Shown: positions 24,721 to 32,694 of the stretch, piece after piece
How the letters are laid out: each line of letters opens with the position of its first letter
Numbering within the stretch: the first letter of the stretch is position 1
DNA from: Rossellomorea pakistanensis
GTDB taxonomy: Bacteria > Bacillota > Bacilli > Bacillales > Bacillaceae_B
Length of the DNA stretch: 64,000 nt
Reading direction: 5' to 3'
Assembly (NCBI RefSeq): GCF_016908495.1
Contig: NZ_JAFBDZ010000001.1
Coordinates: forward strand, 310,001 to 374,000
Notes under the pieces: generated by a model
The model's input: the letters and a program-made list of their open reading frames with translations, nothing else
Databases searched by the model: none
What the model was told of the DNA's origin: nothing
Translations under genes and position numbers: made by a program

Positions 24721-25695
24721 ATGGAACTTAAAGGAATACATCATGTATCAGCTCTAACTGCGAATGCGCAAGAAAACTTCCGGTTTTATACTGAAACTTT
24801 AGGATTAAGATTAATTAAGAAAACAGTGAATCAGGACGATATTTCTGTTTATCATTTATTTTATGGAGATGAAAAAGGAAATCCAGGTACTGAATTAACA
24901 TTCTTTGAGATCCCAATGGCTGCAAAAAACCATGAAGGGGTTAACAGTATTTCTGAAATTGCCCTTAGGGTTAAAGACGATTCCTCTTTATCATTCTGGA
25001 AATCAAGGTTTGAGGAGCTTGGAGTAGAACATGGAGAAATTACGAAACGGTTTAATCGAAAAATATTAAGTTTTAAAGATTTTGAAGGTCAGCGATTATC
25101 ATTAGTTTCTGACGAACATAATCAGGGTGTAAAAGCTGGTACTCCATGGGGCAAAAGTCCAATTCCAAAAGAATTTGCGATAGTAGGATTAGGGCCAATC
25201 AAACTAACAGTGAGCTATGCTGAATCTACTGCGAAGATTTTAACAGAACTAATGGATTATCGAAAAATTGGGGAATACCCATCTGCAATAAATGGTCAAT
25301 CAAATATTTTAGTTTTTGAAACAGGGAAAGGAGGAACTGGTTCGGAGGTTCACCTAGAGGAGCGACAAGATTTATCACCTGAAAGACTAGGAAGAGGCGG
25401 TGTTCATCATGTTGCATTCCGTGTAGAAGATAAAGATGAAATGATGAAATGGATCGATAAAGTAAAAGATGCAAAGATTCCAAATTCAGGATTTGTAGAT
25501 CGCTTCTATTTCCGCTCTCTATACTTTAGAGAAGCAAACGGTATCCTGTTTGAACTAGCTACTGATGGTCCTGGATTCGATACGGATGAAGATCTAGAGC
25601 ATCTTGGTGAATCGCTTGCGCTGCCACCGTTTTTAGAATCAAGAAGAGCAGAAATTGAAGCAAAGCTTAAACCTCTAAATACAAAGAAATCATAA
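24721..25695 (+). CDS. mhqE: Ring-cleaving dioxygenase, VOC superfamily, MhqE/MhqO-like
   Basis: A 324-residue protein of two glyoxalase/VOC halves. The N-terminal half opens ELKGIHHVSALTANAQENF with a metal-ligand His. The second half contains GRGGVHHVAFRVED and ends with FELATDGPGF, where the last Glu is a likely metal ligand. B. subtilis MhqA/E/O proteins share this layout and open hydroquinone or catechol-type rings during quinone stress. Next to an MhqD-like hydrolase and behind an MhqR-like box, it matches the mhqED operon. The ATG follows TTAGGAGG. Confidence 0.85.
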   Translation: MELKGIHHVSALTANAQENFRFYTETLGLRLIKKTVNQDDISVYHLFYGDEKGNPGTELTFFEIPMAAKNHEGVNSISEIALRVKDDSSLSFWKSRFEELGVEHGEITKRFNRKILSFKDFEGQRLSLVSDEHNQGVKAGTPWGKSPIPKEFAIVGLGPIKLTVSYAESTAKILTELMDYRKIGEYPSAINGQSNILVFETGKGGTGSEVHLEERQDLSPERLGRGGVHHVAFRVEDKDEMMKWIDKVKDAKIPNSGFVDRFYFRSLYFREANGILFELATDGPGFDTDEDLEHLGESLALPPFLESRRAEIEAKLKPLNTKKS

Positions 25696-25716
25696 ATAAA
25701 AGGGAGTTGACTTACT

Positions 25717-26325
25717 TTGCAGCATATTTTCAAAAAAGGACAAAATCCAGACGAGCCAACATTGCTATTACTACATGGAACTGGAGGAACAGAGGACGAT
25801 TTACTTCCGTTAGCTGAACTTGTTTCTCAACAATCGTCAGTGTTAAGTGTCCGTGGTAATGTTTCAGAAAACGGCATGCCTCGATTCTTTCGACGTCTAG
25901 CTGAAGGGGTATTTGATGAAGAGGATCTTATTTATCGTACAAAAGAACTTCATGAATTTTTAGATGATGCCTCAAAGAAGTACGATTTTGACCGAAGGAA
26001 TATTGTCGCACTCGGTTACTCTAATGGAGCCAACATTGCTGGAAGTCTGCTTTTTCATTATGAAGATTCGTTAAAAGGAGCTATCCTTCACCATCCGATG
26101 GTCCCAAGAAGGGGAATCGAATTACCTTCGTTAAATCATATACCCGTCTTTATTGGTGCAGGAAAAAATGACCCCATTTGCCCGGCAATGGAATCAGAGG
26201 AGTTAACAAGTCTATTAAGTAATGCAGGTGCAAATGTAACATTGCATTGGGAAAATTATGGTCACCAACTTACTCGTTCAGAAGTAGATATGGCAGCAGT
26301 ATGGTATCAAAGACATTTCAAATAA
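25717..26325 (+). CDS. mhqD: Carboxylesterase/phospholipase-type hydrolase, MhqD-like
   Basis: A 202-residue alpha/beta hydrolase. The nucleophile is Ser102 in GYSNG, with Asp152 (GKNDPICP) and His183 (NYGHQLT) completing the triad, and the oxyanion region is HGTGGTED. It lies 21 bases behind the dioxygenase with a TTG start, so it is co-transcribed. In B. subtilis, MhqD is induced by MhqR release and thought to act with the dioxygenase in removing quinone adducts; its true substrate is unknown. Confidence 0.85.
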   Translation: MQHIFKKGQNPDEPTLLLLHGTGGTEDDLLPLAELVSQQSSVLSVRGNVSENGMPRFFRRLAEGVFDEEDLIYRTKELHEFLDDASKKYDFDRRNIVALGYSNGANIAGSLLFHYEDSLKGAILHHPMVPRRGIELPSLNHIPVFIGAGKNDPICPAMESEELTSLLSNAGANVTLHWENYGHQLTRSEVDMAAVWYQRHFK

Positions 26326-26450
26326 TCATATCAAAATTTACCGCATTATTTCGAATGATGTCAATTTTATTAAAATTATTCAAAGAATCATTGACAAACA
26401 TAGACATAATAATGAATTACAGATAGAGTGTAATTTAAAGGAGGGTTACT

Positions 26451-26615
26451 ATGTTTATGTTATGCAAATGCGGAAAAGGAATGACCAATCTTGAACCTAG
26501 AGAAATAGAAGGTAAAGTGATTCAAGGTCATTTATGTGAAAATTGCGGTAGTTTGTATGAAATCACAAGAGATACCTCCGAAACTTTAGTTAGAACCGAG
26601 TGGGTTAAAAGTTAA
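26451..26615 (+). CDS. Small zinc-ribbon protein (54 residues)
   Basis: The ATG follows the strong AAAGGAGGG site. The 54-residue protein has two cysteine pairs, CKC near residues 5-7 and CENC near 29-32, spaced as in a zinc ribbon. The rest is charged with no membrane segment. A TTGACA is present at 26391 but a good -10 box is not. A bidirectional terminator follows. Nucleic-acid or protein binding is likely, but the role is unknown. Confidence 0.75.
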   Translation: MFMLCKCGKGMTNLEPREIEGKVIQGHLCENCGSLYEITRDTSETLVRTEWVKS

Positions 26616-26656
26616 TCTATCTACCTATAAATATTAATGTGAATTTGAAAGAAGCA

Positions 26657-26697
26657 AAAAAAGGTTAGCCTAACGGTGTATAGAGCTAACCTTTTTA
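26657..26697. terminator. Bidirectional terminator between the zinc-ribbon gene and ktrB
   Basis: A stem of about 11 bases, AAAAGGTTAGC / GCTAACCTTTT, has A-runs on one side and T-runs on the other, serving both convergent genes. Confidence 0.85.
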
Positions 26698-26702
26698 TAT
26701 TA

Positions 26703-28025
26703 TTATCCTGTTAAAACATCTTCTTTTGGGTAAGAAACTTTCTCTTTAGTCGGTTTTGCTAATGAAAATGCTAGAGTAAGAGGACCCAATTTCCCTATAA
26801 ACATAACCAAAATGATGATCCATCTCCCTGTATAGGTTAAATCTCCAGTTATCCCCATAGATAGACCAACAGTCCCAAATGCTGAGACCACTTCAAACAA
26901 GATGCTTATAAATTCCGGATTTTTTTCAGTCATTGTTAGGATAAATAATGCTGAGAATACCAGAAGAACACTGATCATTGAAATAGCCAGTGATTTAAAG
27001 ACAATAGTATGGTCAATTTGACGGTTATATGCACGGATTTCTTTTTTTCCTTTTATAAAAGCAAACATTGAAAAAAGAATGACAATAAATGTTGTTAGCT
27101 TTATTCCTCCACCAGTTGATGCGCTTCCGGCTCCAATAAACATTAACAGGATCATAAATAAAATCGATGAATCTTCCATGCTACCAATATCTACTGAATT
27201 GAAACCGGCTGTTCGAGTTGTTACTGCTTGAAAATATGAGCCAAAGAGCTTACCTGTTAAAGGAAGATCGCCAATTGTCTTTACATTATTAAATTCAATT
27301 AGAAAAATAACCAGCATGGCAATGACATTAAGTAAAAATGTTCCTAAAATCATTAGCTTTGTATGAAGAGATAATTTTCGCCAGCTTTTTGTATACCACA
27401 GGTCTGAAAGTACGGTAAATCCAATTCCACCAATAATGAATAAACAGGAAATAACAATGGTAACAAGTGGACTATCGACATATTGCATAAGGCTATCTGA
27501 CCAAATCGAAAATCCCGCATTATTAAAAGCAGAAATAGAATGAAATAAACTATAATATAGACCTTTTCCAATACCATATTCAGGAACCCACTTAATAGAA
27601 AGAAACACTAATGCAATCGATTCAACAATTAGAGAGAAAATAAATAAATGCTTTACTAAGCGGATGACTCCTCCAATAGAATTTTGATTTAATGCTTGTT
27701 GAATGATTAATCTTTCTTTAAATCCGATTTTCTTTCCGATTAATAAAAATATAAGCATAGCAAAGGACATAATTCCAAGTCCGCCTACTTGGATTAAACA
27801 CATGATCACTACTTCACCAAAAACAGTAAAAGCTGTACCTGTATCAACAACAACTAAGCCAGTTACAGTCATAGCTGAAGTCGATGTAAATAAAGCATTG
27901 ATCCAAGTAATTGAATCTGTAGTCGACACTGGTAGTTTTAGTAAACATGTCCCTAAAAGAATAAAACCTGAAAAAACTGAAACAAGTAATTGGGGAGGAC
28001 TTAATTGTATATTTCTTCTTATCAT
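26703..28025 (-). CDS. ktrB: Potassium uptake transporter membrane subunit KtrB
   Basis: A 440-residue TrkH/KtrB family protein with four pore-loop repeats. Selectivity-filter glycines can be seen in SAMTVTGLVVVDT, FNNAGFSIWS, TRTAGFNSVDI and FGTVGLSMGITG. KtrB forms a sodium-dependent K+ channel-like importer gated by the cytosolic KtrA ring. The gene lies 3 bases after ktrA, and both are under a c-di-AMP riboswitch. Length is close to B. subtilis KtrB (445). Confidence 0.94.
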   Translation of the reverse strand: MIRRNIQLSPPQLLVSVFSGFILLGTCLLKLPVSTTDSITWINALFTSTSAMTVTGLVVVDTGTAFTVFGEVVIMCLIQVGGLGIMSFAMLIFLLIGKKIGFKERLIIQQALNQNSIGGVIRLVKHLFIFSLIVESIALVFLSIKWVPEYGIGKGLYYSLFHSISAFNNAGFSIWSDSLMQYVDSPLVTIVISCLFIIGGIGFTVLSDLWYTKSWRKLSLHTKLMILGTFLLNVIAMLVIFLIEFNNVKTIGDLPLTGKLFGSYFQAVTTRTAGFNSVDIGSMEDSSILFMILLMFIGAGSASTGGGIKLTTFIVILFSMFAFIKGKKEIRAYNRQIDHTIVFKSLAISMISVLLVFSALFILTMTEKNPEFISILFEVVSAFGTVGLSMGITGDLTYTGRWIIILVMFIGKLGPLTLAFSLAKPTKEKVSYPKEDVLTG

Positions 28026-28028
28026 GGA

Positions 28029-28685
28029 CTAGACACCTGCTTTTTCAAAACGCTGAATATCTCTGTTGTGCCCAATAACGACAAGAATATCATCCCTTTC
28101 GACTTTCTCTTCTGCTGAAGGCGAAACAATAATTCCTTCAGCACGTTGAATGGCAATAATATTGCATCCATATTTAGCTCTAACATCCAACTGAATGAGT
28201 GTTTTTCCTGCAACTTTACTTGAAGCTGATACTTCAACAATGCTGTGGTCGCTTGAAAGTTCAATATAATCAATGATTTTTTCTGAAGTTATATGGTGGG
28301 CAATACGTCTAGCCATATCTCTCTCAGGATGAATGATTTTATCTGCTCCAATTTTTTCCAATACTTTTTGATGGTAACTATTTGAAGCCTTCACCCATAC
28401 ATCATTGATTCCTAAATCTTTCAGGAGCAGGGTGGTTAAAATACTTGCTTCAATATTCTCCCCAAATGATACAACTACCGTATCAAAATTCCTGATTCCA
28501 AGTTGCTTTAATACCGTTTCATCCATTGCATTGGCTTGAACAGCATGAGTAGCGATATCACTATATTTATCTACAACTTCATGGTTGATATCAATGGCTA
28601 AAACCTCTACCCCTAAGTGACTTAATTCTGATACAAGATTTCCTCCGAAACGTCCAAGTCCAATTACGGCAAATTGATCTTTCAT
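28029..28685 (-). CDS. ktrA: Potassium uptake gating subunit KtrA (RCK domain)
   Basis: A 218-residue cytosolic protein. The N-terminal RCK/Rossmann domain has the GLGRFGG motif (residues 9-15) and the acidic end of strand 2 (AIDINHEVV) for nucleotide binding. The C-terminal RCK_C domain (about 135-215, VEVSASSKVAGKTLIQLDVRAKYG) is the site where c-di-AMP binds in homologues. It opens KtrB in response to ATP. B. subtilis ktrA is likewise preceded by the ydaO/yuaA riboswitch. The ATG follows GGAGGGATTC. Confidence 0.94.
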   Translation of the reverse strand: MKDQFAVIGLGRFGGNLVSELSHLGVEVLAIDINHEVVDKYSDIATHAVQANAMDETVLKQLGIRNFDTVVVSFGENIEASILTTLLLKDLGINDVWVKASNSYHQKVLEKIGADKIIHPERDMARRIAHHITSEKIIDYIELSSDHSIVEVSASSKVAGKTLIQLDVRAKYGCNIIAIQRAEGIIVSPSAEEKVERDDILVVIGHNRDIQRFEKAGV

Positions 28686-28751
28686 GATGAGAATCCCTCC
28701 AATAAATGGTTATTAAATCGATTTTTCCTATCAATACAAAATTATGAACAC

Positions 28752-28968
28752 AAAAAAGACCGCAGGGGACTAGCCCTGTGGTCTTAGAAATTTTCAGATC
28801 ACAAGTATCATCCTCTCCCAATACGCTTACGAGGTTAGCTGTCGGATTCGGGTTATGGAAGTAACCCTACCTATTTAAAGGATTCACCCCAAGAGACTGA
28901 TGAAGTGACAAGTAATAATTCACAGTCCCAAAAGTGGTTCCCCCGCTCCAAAGGATTAAGCGAAAAAG
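28752..28968 (-). ncRNA. ydaO-yuaA c-di-AMP riboswitch with terminator, controlling ktrAB
   Basis: Read on the minus strand, the aptamer (about 28968-28811) contains the ydaO consensus pieces in order: CGCTTAATCC, GGAGCGGGGGAACC, TTGGGGTGAATCC, GGTAGGGTTACTTCC, ACCCGAATCCGACAGCTAAC, CTCGTAAGCGT and GGGAGAGG. A terminator hairpin follows (AAGACCACAGGG / CCCTGCGGTCTT with T6, 28785-28752). When c-di-AMP is high the aptamer would favour termination and shut off K+ uptake. The 300 bases upstream of it (28969-29281) hold no recognisable gene. Confidence 0.96.
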
Positions 28969-29281
28969 AATATAACATTTGATGAAAGTTATATTACTCC
29001 TCAATGAAAGGAAAGTAAAGAGAAAAGAAGAGGCAAAATTATTCAAAAATCAGCAAATTATTCTATATTTAGGCATTACCCCAATGAAATGATTAATATA
29101 ATCCTTCTTTTAGTGATTTCCTTAAAGATTCGTTTCTTTTAAATATAAAAAATGTTTATATTTTCTATATTCGAAGAAAGAAAGATAAGATCAAAAAAGG
29201 GAATATTCGCTCCTATACCGCTATCTTTTATCAACATCCGTTGAGAATAAGGAGCGGTTAATAAAAGTGCAGCTGTCAATT

Positions 29282-30217
29282 ATGAAAAAAAGTACTTAAT
29301 TCAAAGGTACATTATCATCTTGCTCGTACCATTTTGGGGGATTGGAATCTTGAAAGTAGTGAAATACATTTTATTAGAGTCAGTCAAAACTTTATTTATC
29401 TTGTTGTTTATGAGAATAATAAATACATTTTAAGATTGACGCCAATGGGGAACAAAGATAGGATCCAACTTGAGATTGATTTTTTAATCTATCTACATCT
29501 TAATGGAATTAATGAAAATATTCCTATAAAAAGTGCAGATTCAAACTTTATTAAAAGATATACCTTTTTTGACTACAATATACAAGCAGTGTTATATCAC
29601 TATATAGAAGGAGGACATTATGAAAGCGAAAAATTAACTAATAAAACTTGATGGACTGGGAGAAGGAATTAGGAATTCTTCATAACCATGCCAAACAGTT
29701 TAAAGGCGGAATAAAAAATCCATGGTCCTTTATTCAAAATATAGAGTATTCACTCCCTATGGATGATGTAGATTTAAAGAATAAATGGGAACAAATAAAA
29801 GCTCACTTATTGAGGGTTTCTTCAGAGCTAGAAAAAAGTATCATTTATTTTGACTTTGAACTTGATAATTTATTATGGAATGAGAGATGTATCCACATAA
29901 TTGATTTTGAGGGATATCAATTTTCATGATTAGTTGCTGATATTGCATATGCGGTAAGGGATATAGCTGATCAACCAGCTGCATATGAGCAATTTTTGAA
30001 GGGATATTCGAAGGAGAGAGTACTTTCTGAAAGTGAATTAAAAGCCGTTCCAATCTTTCAACATTTACACTATTTTTATTTGTATTGTGTAATTAGAAAC
30101 AGTTTAGATTTGGATCCAGCAGAAGGTCACTCTGAGTGGATGAATAACTTAATTAAAAAGATCCAATTTATGCAAAATAAGATTAAAGATAAGATATTTA
30201 ATGATGATTTAAAATAA
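29282..30217 (+). pseudogene. Aminoglycoside-phosphotransferase-like kinase (APH family), broken by frameshifts and a nonsense codon
   Basis: Joining three frames restores one protein of about 310 residues of the APH/choline-kinase fold. A start at ATG 29282 leads into a seven-A run where one A too many moves the frame; the next frame reads KVLNSKVHYHLARTILGDWN to YIEGGHYESEKLTNKT. A -1 shift at 29648 continues with MDWEKELGILHNHA, and the catalytic loop YFDFELDN plus the DFE metal site (IIDFEGYQFS) follow. Then a TGA at 29927-29929 stands where homologues have Trp (TGG). The rest (LVADIAYAVRDI) runs to TAA. At least three lesions make function unlikely. Confidence 0.85.
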
Positions 30218-30478
30218 ATGGGGAATAATGCGTTTGAAGAAAAGGACGATCAATAGAGGGTGGATTTACATTATCTATCTAAAGTAAATTGTGTAGGGGT
30301 ATCAAGCTTTACTTTCTAAACTCGTTAATTGTGGAACAGACATTTTTATGGTTTCAATCTAGATCATCCTATTTCCGCTTGATAGGATGGATCATAATAT
30401 AATTTCATAAGCAAATTATTACGCAAGCATTAACGAACAGATGAATTTTTTGGGGTTGAGGGGATAGAGGGTGAACCA

Positions 30479-31128
30479 TTGAAAAAATATATTGCATTAC
30501 TTGATATTTTTTTTATGTTGTATTTCCATTGGCGGTTTGGAATTTAACAAGGGACGATATAGGGGATTATTACCCGCCATGCTTCTGTCATCAGTTCCTG
30601 GAATTATCTATAGTATCTATCGATTTTTTGAACTTAAAAAAGTGAATTTCTTTGGGATATTTATGATTGTAACATTAATTATTGGTACACTAATAGATGT
30701 ATTAGCAGGATCAGCGATTCAGTTATTATGGAATAACGTCATTTACGCTTATGTAATGTCAGGATTCTTCCTTCTCACAATTCTGATAAAAAAGCCTATT
30801 ACCCTTTACTTTGCTCTTGACTTCAGACCTTCAAGGACATGATCGTGAATTCAATAGAAGATTATTTTTTGAAAAAAAGTTATTTATGATCTTTAACTTA
30901 ATTACTTTAAGTTTTGTTTTACGAAGTGGAGTCCTTGCTGTAATAAAAACATATCTCATTTTGGAATATGGTGTTGAAGCATTTGATAAAGGAATCATCG
31001 TCCGACAGGTACTTAGTTGGTTATTAACAGGCATTTCAGTTTTGGGGTTTCTTTACATTGGAAAAATTATAAATGACTCACCTGAATTGATTGAAAAGGT
31101 TAGAAAAAAGATGGAAGTAAGGGATTAG
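30479..31128 (+). pseudogene. VC0807-family membrane protein, broken by several frameshifts
   Basis: The pieces in three frames reconstruct a VC0807-like membrane protein of about 215 residues. A TTG start behind GAGGGTG gives LKKYIALLDIFF. After an eight-T run the frame changes to YVVFPLAVWNLTRDDIGDYY. It shifts again to AMLLSSVPGIIYSIYRFF through LYFALDF, and once more to LQGHDREFNRRLFFEKK to the TAG at 31128. Intact homologues have these blocks contiguous (DYYAMLLS, LYFAVDF, LQGHKRE). One change sits on a homopolymer, so either decay or assembly error is possible, but three independent changes favour decay. Confidence 0.8.
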
Positions 31129-31156
31129 AGTCATTGAAAGACCAGGGGGTAATCTT

Positions 31157-31726
31157 GTGAGCAAAGAAATGGACGAACTATTTATTGAAACAAACCACTT
31201 CAATTTAAGGGAATTAAGATTAGAGGATGCTACTGCATTATTCCCAATTATAAGTGATGAGGGCACAATGAAATTCATTACACCACATCCTGTTAAAACG
31301 TTGAAGGAAATGAAGTCCACTGTAAACAAAATGATTGAGGGTTGTAAATCCAAGCAAGAAGTAGTTTGGGTCATTGAAGATAAAACCACAAAAAAAGTAG
31401 TTGGTGTATTCAGATTTCATAAATGGAACCAGTGGCATAAGAAAGCGGAAATAGGGGTCGTTATTCGAAACGAGTACCAAAATCAAGGGGTCATGAAAGA
31501 AATCCTACCGAAAATGCTTTACCATGGTTTTATGAAAATGAACCTTAATAGGATTGTAGGAGATATTTTTGAAGGGAATAAGGCATCTATGAAACTATTA
31601 ATTAATCATGGCTTTCATAAAGATGGCCAATTACGCGAAACAGATTTTGACGGAAGCGAATACCATGACACAATTGTTTATTCTTTATTAAAGAGAGAGT
31701 ATGAAGTACTTTATAACGAACATTAA
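31157..31726 (+). CDS. GNAT acetyltransferase, RimJ/RimL type
   Basis: A 189-residue protein. It begins with the RimJ-like pattern FIETNHFNLRELRLEDATALF. The acetyl-CoA motif is AEIGVVIRNEYQNQGVMKEILPKML, and NRIVGDIFEGNKASMKLLINHGF is the following motif B. This subgroup acetylates N-termini of proteins or small amines; the target is unknown. The GTG start follows AGGGGG. It is intact although both upstream neighbours are broken. Confidence 0.88.
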   Translation: MSKEMDELFIETNHFNLRELRLEDATALFPIISDEGTMKFITPHPVKTLKEMKSTVNKMIEGCKSKQEVVWVIEDKTTKKVVGVFRFHKWNQWHKKAEIGVVIRNEYQNQGVMKEILPKMLYHGFMKMNLNRIVGDIFEGNKASMKLLINHGFHKDGQLRETDFDGSEYHDTIVYSLLKREYEVLYNEH

Positions 31727-31731
31727 ATTTT

Positions 31732-31761
31732 TTTACATAATTTACGAAGTTATGCTATAAT
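31732..31761 (+). promoter_or_regulatory. Strong extended -10 promoter
   Basis: TTTACA (31732-31737), an 18-base spacer and TATAAT (31756-31761) with an upstream TGC extended -10. It starts 6 bases after the GNAT stop codon and leads into about 60 bases ending in a terminator, with no frame preceded by a ribosome site. Confidence 0.6.
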
Positions 31762-31766
31762 AAGAT

Positions 31767-31824
31767 AAACCATTAACTGTATTGCATATTTTGATCCCCG
31801 CTCACTTGGAGTGGGGATTTTTCA
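31767..31824 (+). ncRNA. Candidate small RNA between a GNAT gene and the cold-shock gene
   Basis: The predicted transcript of about 58 nt runs from the promoter at 31732-31761 to a hairpin (ATCCCC ... GGGGAT, 31794-31818) with five T residues. The leader AAACCATTAACTGTATTGC is unpaired. Alternatively the hairpin is merely the GNAT terminator and the promoter is chance. No known RNA family is recognised. Confidence 0.3.
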
Positions 31825-31842
31825 ATTCTAATGCTGTTAATA

Positions 31843-31870
31843 TAAAAAAAGAGACCCTCGATTGAGAGCC
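31843..31870 (-). terminator. Terminator of the cold-shock gene
   Basis: On the minus strand GGCTCTC-AATC-GAGGGTC forms a 7-bp stem with two G-U pairs, followed by TCTTTTTTT. Confidence 0.65.
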
Positions 31871-31883
31871 CCTTATAGCATTA

Positions 31884-32084
31884 TTATGCTTTAGTTACGT
31901 TAGCAGCTTGGTCCCCACGGTTTCCTTGAACGATTTCAAAAGAAACTGATTGACCTTCTTCTAAAGTTTTGAAACCTTCGCCTTGAATTGCTGAGAAGTG
32001 TACGAATACGTCGTCGCCATCTTCACGCTCGATGAATCCGAAACCTTTTTCTGCATTAAACCATTTTACTGTACCTTGTAACAT
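31884..32084 (-). CDS. Cold-shock protein, CspB type
   Basis: A 66-residue OB-fold RNA chaperone. RNP1 KGFGFIE and RNP2 VFVHFSAI are intact, and the whole sequence closely follows Bacillus CspB/CspC ([15 protein letters not shown] start, [13 protein letters not shown] end). The start at 32084 lies directly behind AGGAGGTAAC; an in-frame upstream extension is 5' leader. A strong promoter lies about 120 bases upstream, giving the long leader expected of cold-induced csp mRNAs. It binds single-stranded nucleic acid and prevents mRNA structure at low temperature. Confidence 0.95.
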   Translation of the reverse strand: MLQGTVKWFNAEKGFGFIEREDGDDVFVHFSAIQGEGFKTLEEGQSVSFEIVQGNRGDQAANVTKA

Positions 32085-32204
32085 TTTGTTACCTCCTAGT
32101 GTTCTAACACGAAATTTAGTACTATTCTTGCTCTTCAAAAATCAAGGCGAAAAGTTAAAAACTTGTTCTATCCTTACATTGCCGAACAAAAATAATTCTA
32201 TTAC

Positions 32205-32233
32205 ATCATAGCAGTATTTAGCGTATTTATCAA
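32205..32233 (-). promoter_or_regulatory. csp promoter (extended -10) with long 5' leader
   Basis: On the minus strand TTGATA (32228-32233), 17 bases, then TATGAT (32205-32210) preceded by TGC. Transcription from about 32198 would give a leader of roughly 115 bases before the csp ATG, a length typical of cold-shock mRNAs. Confidence 0.7.
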
Positions 32234-32266
32234 GGGTAGATGAATATTCCTTTATGAATGTTTTAA

Positions 32267-32567
32267 ATATCATGCACCAATCAATTTAATGATAATGAAG
32301 TTATTATACATATTCAAAGGCCACAATGGAATAAATTTACCAATCTGATGAAGATAACCATTCTAACTAATTATGCATCTTGGTGGATAAACGAAGATTC
32401 TAGGTGGAAAGAAATGAAGTGTATTAAAAAGCAAAAGATTATCAATGAATTCCCCGTAATAGCGGGTGTTGTGAATAATTTTCCAAAACAAAGCGGTCCT
32501 AATTGCCTTGCAGCTACCGCAATTTAATGTTATTTATGAAATGATAGAGTCTACTAAAGTGTTTTAA
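32267..32567 (+). pseudogene. Remnant of an unrecognised gene (NCLAAT motif), frame-broken
   Basis: An open stretch from 32267 reads through PQWNKFTNLMKI, WWINEDSRWKEM and INEFPVIAGVVNNFPKQ, then SGPNCLAATAI, and stops at 32525. A +1 change would continue as FNVIYEMIESTKVF to 32567. The GPNCLAAT segment resembles the start of a Cys-protease-like or BtrH-type domain (Gly-Pro-Asn-Cys). A fair ribosome site (GGTGG) precedes an internal ATG at 32414. I read it as a truncated, shifted gene fragment. No other gene is seen between 32085 and 32694. Confidence 0.4.
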
Positions 32568-32694
32568 TCATAAAGATAAATCAGAAGAATGACAGGACTG
32601 ATAGCCATATTGTGCTAGTAAAGCTATGCCTTAAAATCACCCTTTTCTCTTTTTGTACATAAAATGCGACGAAGAGACAGAAAGGGTGTGAATC

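Noticed and set aside
29927-29929. TGA in the APH-like gene as a selenocysteine codon
   Set aside because: Homologues have Trp, not Cys, at this site; no SECIS-like hairpin was noted, and two other lesions are present.
30479-31128. Programmed frameshifting in the VC0807-like gene
   Set aside because: Three separate changes of frame in different directions, only one at a slippery run, fit decay better.
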